Assembly (NCBI GenBank): GCA_016169945.1
Contig: JADLSH010000251.1
Coordinates: 1-64,000 of the forward strand
DNA: 64,000 nucleotides
From: Trachythela sp. YZ-2020
Taxonomy: Eukaryota > Cnidaria > Anthozoa > Malacalcyonacea > Clavulariidae
Reading direction: 5' to 3'
The notes under the pieces were generated by a model. The model had not been told where the DNA came from and did not search any database. It saw nothing but the letters and a program-made list of their open reading frames with translations. Position numbers and translations under genes: made by a program. Below, in pieces: positions 56,131-64,000 of the stretch (its first letter is position 1; the number at the start of each line of letters is the position of its first letter).

Positions 56131-56144
56131 GTTTATTCGCCCTC

Positions 56145-56262
56145 GGTAGCTATGCCCCGACTTGTGGTATGGAGAAGGGGTATAGCCAAGTGCGTGGTTG
56201 AAGTCCCCCACACACACACCACCCGATGGCCCAACATTTTCCTGGCAGCAAACATTTGCACC
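56145..56262. repeat. Unit U, diverged copy 1
   Basis: GGTAGCTATGCCCCGACTTG, GGGGTATAGCCAAGTGCG and CCAACATTTTCCTGGCAGCA match the unit at 56480 and 58575. Shortest and most diverged of three. Confidence 0.65.
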
Positions 56263-56264
56263 AT

Positions 56265-56432
56265 TGCTCAGTGGGTAGAGCATTGGACTGGTAATCGCAA
56301 GGTTACAGGTTCGAGTCTGGGGTGATGACATCTAAAATCCAGTGCCTCTAACTGGTATATCAAAGTCCTTGGGTGGCTCTATATGACCTTGTTGTTAAAA
56401 AGAGGGCCAGTAAACTTGATCATTCATTCATT
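56265..56432 (+). mobile_element. CATT-tailed SINE, head slightly truncated
   Basis: Starts within the A box (TTGCTCAGTGGGTAGAGC). It has anticodon-like GGACTGGTAATCG, B box GGTTACAGGTTCGAGTCTGG, a complete body and the tail CATTCATTCATT. Confidence 0.85.
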
Positions 56433-56606
56433 TTTGTCTCCATTTTTTCCCTATGTTTTCGGAGTTGAGGACCTTGTTGAGGGCATTGTGTAGCTATATA
56501 TGCCCAGACTTGTCGTGGTGAGAGGGGTGTAGCCAAGTCGGTGATTCCCCTACCCCCCAAAAGCCCCAACATTTTCCAGACAGTAAAATTTCACCATTTG
56601 GCATCT

Positions 56607-58309
56607 TACCGATTACCGACGAGTAGCTGCTGCATCCTGCAGATTTGCTGTTAGACAGTGCCAGTAGCTTCTCTTTGTTGCATCCCGTACGCTCTGTGCC
56701 AGAGATCTGCCGGTCCACTCTGTAATATCAGTGATCCAGGTCCTTCTAGGTCTTCCTCTTCCCCTTTTGCCATCAATCTTTCCCGTAATGAGTCTTCTTT
56801 GAATTGAATCCCTCCGGATGAGATGTCCAAAATATCGGGTTTTCCTTCTCATAATATCAGCCTTTAGTGACCTCTTTGCGTTGACCAAATCCAGTACAGT
56901 TGTATTCGTCATATGGGCGGTGTAAGGTATGCGAAGCATCTTTCTGAACATCCACATTTCAAATGCCTCAATCCGAGACCAGGTATTCTTATTAAACGTC
57001 CAAGTTTCACTTGCATATAAAAATGTAGATCGGATATAACATCTTGCAAGTCTTTTCCTTGTTTCGATATGAATTGCTCTAGAAGTCAGTACATCTTTCA
57101 TCTTCAAGAAGGTATTTCTGGCAATTTCAATTCTGATTCTTATTTCGGACTCCGTTCTGCCATCATCGGTTATTGTTTGGCCCAAATACTTGAAAGACTT
57201 CACCTGGTCCAAGGTTGAGCTGCCGACTGTAATATTAATCTGTGGAATGACTTTGCTAGCACTCACGACCATTGTTTTAGTCTTCTTTACATTCATCTTA
57301 AGACCTCTTTTTAGACTCTCTTGATTAACCGCATCAACTATCTGCTGTAGGGCTCCTTCAGATTCCGCAACCAAGGCTGTATCATCTGCATACCGGAGGT
57401 TTGTGATGTTTTCTCCTCCTATATTTACTCCAGGCAGTTCATCTGCTCTCCTAAAAACGTCTTCGGTGTACAGACTGAACAACTTTGGAGATAAGATACA
57501 TCCTTGCCGGACACCTCTTTTAATCATGAATCTACCAGATTCTCCCTCATCAAGCTTAATGCTTGCGCTTTGGTTCCAATACAGATTCTGCATCATCTTC
57601 TTGTCCTTTCCATCTATAGTTGTTCTGTTCAAACACTCCATCAGTTCTTTGTGATACACCCTATCAAATGCTTTCTCATAATCAATAAAGCACACATACA
57701 CATCTTTCTTAATATCCAGGTACTTATCAAAGATTGCTCTCAGGTTAAAGATTCCTTCCCGTGTTCCAATATTTCTCCTGAATCCAGATTGTGTGTCGCC
57801 AATTTCTGAATCGATCGCATTTTCTATCCTGTTCAAAATTATCTTCAAAATTATCTTCACCATGTGGCTCATAAGGCTAATTGTGCGGTATTGTGAGCAT
57901 TCCGTTGCCTTTTCCTTCTTTGGGATCTTGATAAATAATGAATGTCTTAGGTCTTCTGGAATGTCACCAGTGTTGTAAATATCTCGGCATAGCTCAACTA
58001 CTATGTCAATTGCCTCCTCATCCAGTGCCTTCAGATGTTCAATCATTATTCTGTCCGTTCCAGGTGCCTTTCCCCCTTTGATTGTGTTTATTGCATGATG
58101 GATCTCTTCCTTTAGTAAGTCGGGTCCATCGTTGTCCTGTATTTCCTCTGGTTCATCCCTATTGTCATCATACAAATCGATAATGTATTCCTCCCATCTC
58201 TTTGCTACTTCTCCTTTATCAAATAATAACTTCCCGTTCTTGTCTTTAATACACCCACTCTCTGAACGTACGCCCTTCTTTCTGTTGGTTAAAGATTTAA
58301 CTTTCTCGT
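56607..58309 (-). mobile_element. RTE-like non-LTR retrotransposon, 5'-truncated, 1.7 kb
   Basis: It is flanked by GCATCT duplications (56601-56606 and 58310-58315). The uninterrupted target is at 58706-58711 in unit U copy 3. On the minus strand it ends only six bases after the stop codon, in two copies of TCGGTAA, a short-repeat tail. It lacks the endonuclease region. The RT frame is fully open, indicating a young insertion. Confidence 0.9.
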
Positions 58310-58313
58310 GCAT
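56613..58313 (-). CDS. RTE-like reverse transcriptase, 566 aa, N-terminally truncated
   Basis: Reverse transcriptase of a non-LTR element. In order: GGKAPGTDRI (80-89), SQYRTISLMSHMVKIILKII (140-159), motif A FIDYEKAFDRV (209-219, Asp211), RGVRQGCILSPKLFSLY (266-282), LRYADDTAL (306-314, Asp310 and Asp311), SFKYLGQTI (373-381), ETWTFNK, and a C-terminal GKRGRGRPRRTW...EWTGRSL region (514-538). All catalytic residues are present. The start codon is entirely inside the target-site duplication, so the true protein began upstream with an endonuclease that is missing. The clade is tentative: the RGVRQGCILSP and RGRPRxTW signatures fit RTE/craniofacial-type LINE proteins. Confidence 0.9.
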   Translation of the reverse strand: MHEKVKSLTNRKKGVRSESGCIKDKNGKLLFDKGEVAKRWEEYIIDLYDDNRDEPEEIQDNDGPDLLKEEIHHAINTIKGGKAPGTDRIMIEHLKALDEEAIDIVVELCRDIYNTGDIPEDLRHSLFIKIPKKEKATECSQYRTISLMSHMVKIILKIILNRIENAIDSEIGDTQSGFRRNIGTREGIFNLRAIFDKYLDIKKDVYVCFIDYEKAFDRVYHKELMECLNRTTIDGKDKKMMQNLYWNQSASIKLDEGESGRFMIKRGVRQGCILSPKLFSLYTEDVFRRADELPGVNIGGENITNLRYADDTALVAESEGALQQIVDAVNQESLKRGLKMNVKKTKTMVVSASKVIPQINITVGSSTLDQVKSFKYLGQTITDDGRTESEIRIRIEIARNTFLKMKDVLTSRAIHIETRKRLARCYIRSTFLYASETWTFNKNTWSRIEAFEMWMFRKMLRIPYTAHMTNTTVLDLVNAKRSLKADIMRRKTRYFGHLIRRDSIQRRLITGKIDGKRGRGRPRRTWITDITEWTGRSLAQSVRDATKRSYWHCLTANLQDAAATRR

Positions 58314-58489
58314 CTAGAGTACTGTAAATTATTTTTCTCCACAGGGGTATGTCATACACAATTTATAACAAACACAAAAATATTTTATCAATAACCCCGC
58401 CAGGAGAAATTTCTGGCTACACGCCTGGTAGGGGAGCGTGTGGCCCCCAATAAGCCTTTTCACAATCTCAGGATTATGCATATGCATGA

Positions 58490-58575
58490 GGAGTATGACC
58501 TTGTTGTTAAAAAAGGGCCAGGCCAGTAAACCTGATCATTCATTAATTTGTGTCACCAATTTTTTCATATGGACC
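58490..58575 (+). mobile_element. SINE 3' fragment
   Basis: GACCTTGTTGTTAAAAAAGG and AGTAAACCTGATCATTCATT, head missing, between units U2 and U3. Confidence 0.65.
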
Positions 58576-58840
58576 TTTTTGAGGGCATTGTGTAGCTATC
58601 TATATATGCCCAGACTTGTGGTGGTGAGTGGGGTGTAGCCAAGTGGGTGATGCCCCCACCCCACCCCCCAAAAACCCAACATTTTCCAGACAGTAAAATT
58701 TCACCATTTGGCATCTAGAGTACTGTAAATTATTTTTCTCCACAGGGTATGTCATACACAATTTATAACAAACACAAAAATATTTTATCAATAACCCCTC
58801 TAGGAGTGTCCCCCAATAACCTGTTCACAGTATTAGGATT
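58575..58840. repeat. Unit U, copy 3 (intact)
   Basis: GAGGGCATTGTGTAGCTATC, CCCAGACTTGTGGTGGTGAG, CCAACATTTTCCAGACAGTA, GGCATCTAGAGTACTGTAAA, TATGTCATACACAATTTATA and TTATGCATATGCATGAGGAG in order. The TATGTCATACACA word returns at 59000, so a fourth partial copy may follow. Confidence 0.75.
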
Positions 58841-58899
58841 ATGCATATGCATGAGGAGGTCACCCCAAAGGTCGTCAAAGCAAACGAACAAACAAACAA

Positions 58900-59000
58900 T
58901 AGACTTGGGTCCTATGGTCACGGAACTGACGAACTGGTATATCAAAGTCCTTGAGTGGCTCTATATGACCTTGTTGTTAAGAGGACCAGTAAAAGGATAT
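58900..59000 (+). mobile_element. SINE 3' fragment
   Basis: GACGAACTGGTATATCAAAG and GACCTTGTTGTTAAGAGGAC. Head and tail lost. Confidence 0.6.
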
Positions 59001-59059
59001 GTCATACACATGGATTTCTTCCACAATTTATAACAAAAACATTTTTGTTATTATCAATA

Positions 59060-59938
59060 ACCAACAATAACTTTGCCATTGTTCTCCGACCCCCCCCCCT
59101 ATTTATATTTATATCTATTTGAAAGATATGATTTAAACCATTGATGAACCAATGTTTTTCCTTTTTAATTTTTAAATAGTTATACTGTATTTCCTGTAAT
59201 TGTTTTTGTTTGATAATATTAGCAAAGTTACGGGTCGGGTATGTGGTGACTTATGGTGCCTCTGACCTGTATATCGGAGTCAATGGGTGGATCTATGTGA
59301 CCTTGCTGTTGAGCGATGATCAGTAAACTTCAGTTCATTCATTGTATACGTGTACAACACATTGTTTGGGTGGCTCTATATGACCTTGCTGTTAAAAAGA
59401 TCATTGCTGACTTACACCATTTTGCTTGGGTGGCTCTATATGACCTTGCTGTTAAAAAGATCAATGCATCCTATTGGCTAGGCCTATGTTTTAATTTTCA
59501 TGGTGTAGTTTTATTATTTTTCACATTTGTATTTGGGTATGAGGGCCTCGTGTTTTGGCGTCTTGTACTGTATACTCTAAATCATTATATGTTAGGATTC
59601 ATATATTTCATTGTTTTCTTTTTACTCTATTTTAATCGAAACAGGGCCTCTGGGAAGATTAGCTTTTCAGCTAACAGAGTTACCCCATTAAAGTTAATTA
59701 TTATAGTTAACTGATAATCCATATAATTTAAGCTTTTCTAATAAAATATCGTGACTTACTAAATCAAAAGATTTTCGTAAATCTACAAAGATTGATCCAA
59801 TTAAATTGCCCGTCTCTATATAGCCTTCACTCAGCCATCCGTAATTTTAGTAAGTGCTGTTTCACATGAGTGCTCTGTTACTGTCCTATAACTAGATTTA
59901 GTAGCACGTAGCAAGCGCTGCCGGGTTAAATAGTCATA
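59060..59938 (-). pseudogene. LINE-A RT relic, copy R4, left part
   Basis: Counterpart of 9560-10440: HQWFKSYLSNR near 59120-59165, SINE interruption at 59255-59475, then FVDLRKSFDLVSHDILLEKL near 59715-59800 and HSCETALTKITDG near 59840-59880, on the minus strand. Same damage as R1, so the decay predates their split. Confidence 0.8.
59255..59475 (+). mobile_element. SINE 3' end with tandem unit, R4
   Basis: Orthologous to 9735-9985, including the 64-base doubling. Confidence 0.65.
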
Positions 59939-60525
59939 TGAAGAGCTTAATTCCAAAAGGCATTAACTCCATTTTAGAGAAAGCAGAGAAAAACAATGTT
60001 TTTTAATAGCGGCTTTAAATTAATTAATATTATTTTTTGGTTAATTTCAGATGAAAGTACTTATATGAGTTATCCCCAAAATATATGTGGGCTAAATCCA
60101 GGTTGTGTAACTACACCTAAATTATACATTTCAAATTCCTGAAAAAGTGGAGTTAATGCCTTTTGGAACGAAAAATACTTAACGTGTGGTAAAAAATACT
60201 TTAACGTGTGGTATTCCATGATTCTTGAAAAACTTTTTTTTTTATATAAATATTTTTTTGGAAGGTAACTTCTAATTAATTAAACTAAATCATAAAAACG
60301 CCATTATTCAATATTATTAAAATAATTATTATTGCTCCATTGCCCAATTCGGTGCATTGACTACACACTTAAGAATATTACAAACGGACCTCAATGGGAC
60401 ATGATCATAATTTTTTGAAAATTTTATTTGCCAGACTGATAGATACCACTATATACTATATGATGGCACCAATAACTCAATTTCGCCAAAAGTGGAGTTA
60501 ATGCCTTTTGGAATTAAGCTCTTCA
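59939..60525. mobile_element. MITE-1, 587 bp, with perfect 33-bp TIRs
   Basis: Both ends begin TGAAGAGCTTAATTCCAAAA and continue GGCATTAACTCCA, identical for 33 bases, flanked by TA (or ATAT) duplications. R1 shows the empty site as continuous TAGTCATATAGATAAG (10431-10446). The word GTGGAGTTAATGCCTTTTGG, part of the terminus, also occurs internally at 60147-60166. No ORF: non-autonomous. A TA target hints at Tc1/mariner-type transposase (inference). Confidence 0.95.
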
Positions 60526-60527
60526 TA

Positions 60528-60920
60528 TAGATAAGAATTCATAATTATGTTTTTCTAAAATCTTTGACAACACCAGGCAAAATTGAGATAAGTCTATTAT
60601 AGTTAGACGCGTCTTGCCTTTAAATATATTTGAAAAATGGTATAACTTTTGCAATCTCCAACGTGATGGAAATGTGTTGCGTATAGCAAGCTTGTATTCA
60701 AAATATGAGTGATGCTTTTGTTTAATGTTTAATTTGCACCCATTTTCAAAACATAACAACTAATCCCATATAGTCCGGTTGCTTTATTAGGGTCCATTCG
60801 CATTAAATGTTGAAGTTTTCCGTGGGTTGTTTATATGCATTGATTGTCTTCAGTATTAAAAATAATTACTTCGTCATTGTTTATAGATGTGAATGCTACT
60901 GAAATAAAACAAAGGTCCGA
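60528..60920 (-). pseudogene. LINE-A RT N-terminal relic, copy R4, right part
   Basis: Counterpart of 10437-10860 with NTFPSRWRLQKLYHFSNIFK and LSKILEKHNYEFLSI readable on the minus strand. It is nearly identical to R1 apart from a roughly 20-base deletion near 60830. Confidence 0.8.
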
Positions 60921-61195
60921 TCCCGTTCAGCGCTGTTGCTGAATTTGGCTTATGTCCTTTGAGCAAAGATATTCTATCTCGACTGCTTCATTCCACCCAG
61001 GTGTAGGCTTCGGCCTAATTGGGAACCTGTGAGGTGTTCATTCATATATATGGTCCCACATGCAGAATTGTGTGGTTAAAGACGAGAACGCCAATGACCA
61101 GGGGTAATAAATGTCAAAGCGCTTTGAGGTCTGGTCTCATATAGAAAGCGCTATATAAGTACAAAATATTATTATTATTATTATTATTAAAGGCA
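60920..61195 (+). mobile_element. 3' part of tRNA SINE with (ATT)n tail, copy R4
   Basis: Orthologous to 10858-11135, with a slightly longer (ATT)n tail. Confidence 0.8.
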
Positions 61196-61369
61196 CTGTC
61201 TATATGGCTATATTATGTGTATGCTACTGAAGCAAGGGCGGCGACAGCGGGGGGGGGGCGGACGATGGCCAACATTTTGAGATCTGTCGGGGAAATGTAT
61301 AATAATACAGTGTTATATAGTAAAAATATGTGTTTTTGTTCTCTTGTCGGTGAAGCCCCCCCCCCCCAA

Positions 61370-62010
61370 TATCGATAGTATGATGGTGTACCACTCTTTC
61401 CGCACTTATCTCTCATTGTAGTAGGCTGTTTAATATCATCATTCAACCATTTAAGCTGGTATTTGGTTTTTAGATTTTACCCGTTTTTTTTGTAGGCGCA
61501 TATTTTCTGAGAATTTGGTTGAAATTATTTTCCCAAATATCCTAAAGCTTTGTCGGTATTTGTTTCATTAAATATTTTATTCGAGTTGCAATTTTCTTAA
61601 TCTCGTCGAAATGTTTTAACGTCAATATGTTTGACTGGCCTATGTTTTCTTCTTATTCCTTTTAATTATCGTTACCTCCATTTGCCATTTAAAATATATT
61701 GGGTAATACTCACCTATAGTGATATCGGGTACAAACAACACTATAGTGAACTCGGCTTTCATTGGTGGTAGGCCTATATAATGATCAATTAACGTGATTG
61801 TACTTCCAGTTACTCTAGTTGGCTTAGTAACCATTTACTTCAACCCTACTGTTTCTACTTAGTTGATCCACTTTATATTGTTGCCGCGTGCAATACATTA
61901 ATATTGAAATCACCAATAATGAGAATGTCTCTACAAGTCCTAGTCGGCTCAACGCACATTTCAGAAAAGGTACTGTTCGATTCGATCTTGGAATCGGTAG
62001 GCCTATATAA
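61370..62010 (-). pseudogene. LINE-A linker and endonuclease, copy R4
   Basis: LNDDIKQPTTMRDKCGKSGT and SGTPSYYRYW (61370-61440), then KPTRVTGSTITLIDHYIGLP (61770-61830) and ILIIGDFNIN near 61905, minus strand. About 240 bases present in R1 (11300-11545) are deleted at the poly-C tract near 61370. Confidence 0.8.
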
Positions 62011-62578
62011 ACATTATTAAAAAAATAATGTAAGAAAACCTAACCTCAAACAACCATACATTTTATTTCAACTGCTTCACTTTATCCATGTAAAATTGAC
62101 AATCTGTACCTTCCTACCATTGCCACTTTTATACATTATACTTATTCCCATTGACGAATGCATCAACATCTACAAATTATACACCACTCCGACCAATGCC
62201 AAATAATATTAAGTTCCAGCTGAAAACTAGCCGCACCAGGACTCATATCACATTTCCCTATAAACTCTAGAATGGTCGAATTATCCCCAGACAATATACC
62301 CGGGAAAATATCCCCTATAGACAATTTCGCTTCCGGACAGCTGAGAAAAAAGAAAAAACTGTTCAAGGAACTTGGTTAGTAAAATCTGAAAAGTATATAA
62401 TGGGAGTGGTGGTATACAGCCGTAGCAAATACAAGAATGAATTAAAACAAGATTTGTGCAGTTTTGAAATCCTTGTATTAATTGTTTATTGTATTTGCTA
62501 TATATATTATAATAGAAAAACGGAAGCGGTCCATACGCTAAATATAATATTCTAAGATACTATAATTATATTATAATA
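62010..62578. other. R4/S4 joint
   Basis: Runs unbroken through CTGTTCAAGGAACTTGGTTA, an empty site for LINE-B. Very close to 30990-31558. No gene. Confidence 0.55.
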
Positions 62579-63090
62579 TATATAGTAGCCGCCGTGTTCC
62601 AATAATAGTGGTATGGGTTCCGATCCAAGTGTTGTGAGTTCGACCCCCCCCCCCGCTAGTCGTGTAGTCCTTATGCAGGCGTCAATCGTAATCTTCACCC
62701 CACCCCCTCAAGGGTTCACCCCAGTTCACAAACTGTGACATTTTATTAGTCACAGATTCACCAAGGCTTAGTATTTTGTTAGTTCAAGATTCACCACAGA
62801 AATTTAACCCAACACCAAGATATGTATATGACATTGTACACAGTTCATATATGAAGATATTAGTTCAAGATTCACCACATAGCACAAATTCATTAGTCAA
62901 AGATTCACGATGCATCCGTTTCTATTAGTCAAAGATTCACTGTGAATCTTTGACTAGGCTTGAGGGGGGTAGGGTGAAGATTCACATTGATGCCTGCATT
63001 AACGTCAAGAAGAGCATCCGGTCATAAAATGTTACGTTGCGTTCGTAAAAGTCATGGGAAGAAGATAGACGTTAAGCAGCTTCATATTAC
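62578..63090 (+). mobile_element. SINE-C copy in S4, interrupted by MITE-3
   Basis: Orthologous to 31558-32085, with the same internal MITE at the same site. Confidence 0.75.
62674..62998. mobile_element. MITE-3, second copy, 325 bp
   Basis: TTA duplications at 62671-62673 and 62999-63001. Termini as in 31649-31992. A G run is shorter by about 15 bases, and one 4-base deletion lies near 62850. Same insertion event as in S2, inherited by duplication. Confidence 0.85.
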
Positions 63091-63112
63091 ATAGCTTGCT
63101 TATAATATTATA

Positions 63113-64000
63113 TTAAATGGGAGGAAGGGGACATTGTAGAGGGTACGAGCGATAGGGGAAATATGGGAAAGAAGGTGTGGTCCGGGTGTGGATGGGTTTG
63201 ATGTGGATATGAAGGAGTGGTATGGGTGAGAGAAGGTGAGAAGAGGCAGGGCTGAGAGGAAGCAGAGATGGGAGGGATGGAGGAAAATATCAGGTGACGT
63301 CATTTCAGAGCCAATCTAAACATGTGTTCACATGAGCATGTGCGGGATATGTGGGGCAGAGGGATGTATATGGGATGGGAGGGATATTAATGATTACAGG
63401 GAAATATTGGATGGAATAATTCCATCCACCACACCCTCTCAACCATCCAGCTCGTGATCATATATCTATTCCATACCACCTACTCACCCTATTCGTGTCT
63501 TCCACCCACCCACCCCTCCTTTAAGTGCCTCACATCTCATTCCTCCCACCCATCCCATCGCAATGATTGTGTACAGTATAGTGCAGTGATTAAGTGTGGG
63601 AAGCACATCCTACATTAGTAGCTAGTCGTATCATCTGATGGTTTCTGAATATGACGTAATATTACGTAGGCCAGTCAACAATACTTTCATGGAACGCACT
63701 TGTAACGGCATTTAATATAACGCAGTCAATGCAAATATCGTGTCAGGGACTCTTTAAGTAATATTTAACATAATTTTTACCTCCAATTTTAATGCTCAAT
63801 ATAGTTAACACCGCCGATTCCTCTGTGTTGGTGTATTTTAACGATATTCTGATAACTTTGACACTAATATTAACATAGTATGCAACGTGTGTAGTTACCT
63901 TTTTACCATTAATGACCTTTGATGACTTGAAATGACCCCAAAATGACAATTTCCCCTACATGGTCCTAACTCCTTTTTTGCTACATAGACACCATGCCTT
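63113..64000. repeat. Block T2, continues past the window
   Basis: Nearly identical to 32096-33010: the purine-rich tract, CCACCC stretch, TGACGTAATATTACGTAGG palindrome and the first TGACCT-rich unit. The window ends inside it. Confidence 0.75.

Larger units (their letters stand above)
56480..58490. repeat. Unit U, copy 2, split by the RTE-like LINE
   Basis: Left half 56480-56606, right half 58310-58490. Joined, they read through TTTGGCATCTAGAGTACTGT exactly as the unsplit copy 3 does near 58710. This makes copy 3 the empty site for the LINE. Confidence 0.8.

Overview
This is AT-rich nuclear DNA from a metazoan, most likely a marine invertebrate. I cannot name the phylum from sequence alone. 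I base this on several kinds of evidence: CR1/jockey-, L2- and RTE-like non-LTR retrotransposons, at least three tRNA-derived SINE families with Pol III A/B boxes and (CATT)n or (ATT)n tails, TIR-bearing MITEs, minisatellites, and no operons, ribosome-binding sites or bacterial genes. I found no host protein-coding gene, rRNA gene, intact tRNA gene or CRISPR array. The window is essentially all repeats, and most open frames are accidental.

The main structure is a macro-repeat. Five blocks, named here S, Q, P, R and T, recur in direct orientation. Order: Q1 (1-4026), P1 (4027-8300), unique DNA, R1 (about 9520-12560), a LINE insertion, S1 (14327-19560), Q2 (19560-22556), P2 (22557-28205), R2 (28470-31345, split by an ORF1-only retroelement), S2 truncated (31346-32095), T1 (from 32096), LINE/foldback DNA (33000-39333), P3 (39334-43762), R3 (43763-45535), S3 (45536-49965), Q3 (49965-54024), SINE arrays and an RTE-like LINE (54025-59060), R4 (59060-62363), S4 truncated (62364-63112), T2 (63113 to the end). 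R copies start about 15-19 kb apart. Where the order is intact it runs R-S-Q-P. The third P-R-S-Q run is a circular permutation of this unit, and both ends carry the same 11-bp word.

Block R plus the right end of P is a decayed non-LTR retrotransposon on the minus strand ('LINE-A'). It retains pieces of AP-endonuclease, linker, RT and C-terminal domain. Q carries a roughly 150-bp satellite and a 65-bp tandem array derived from a tRNA-like SINE head. P carries minisatellites and a GC-rich island conserved in three copies. S carries a SINE, a G-rich AATTGTCCGGGG minisatellite and a plus-strand scrap of LINE-A linker.

Because the blocks are paralogous, many later insertions have empty sites inside the same window, so their boundaries can be read directly. 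These are LINE-B (R1/S1), the ORF1-only element (R2), three MITE families (S1, S2/S4, R4), a core-type SINE (P2) and the RTE-like LINE (56.6-58.3 kb). They also give a relative history: S2 and S4 share a MITE that S1 and S3 lack.

The most intact coding sequences are both minus strand: a 446-residue gag-like ORF1 with three zinc knuckles (29348-30688) and a 566-residue reverse transcriptase (56613-58313). In each, the start codon comes partly or wholly from the target-site duplication.
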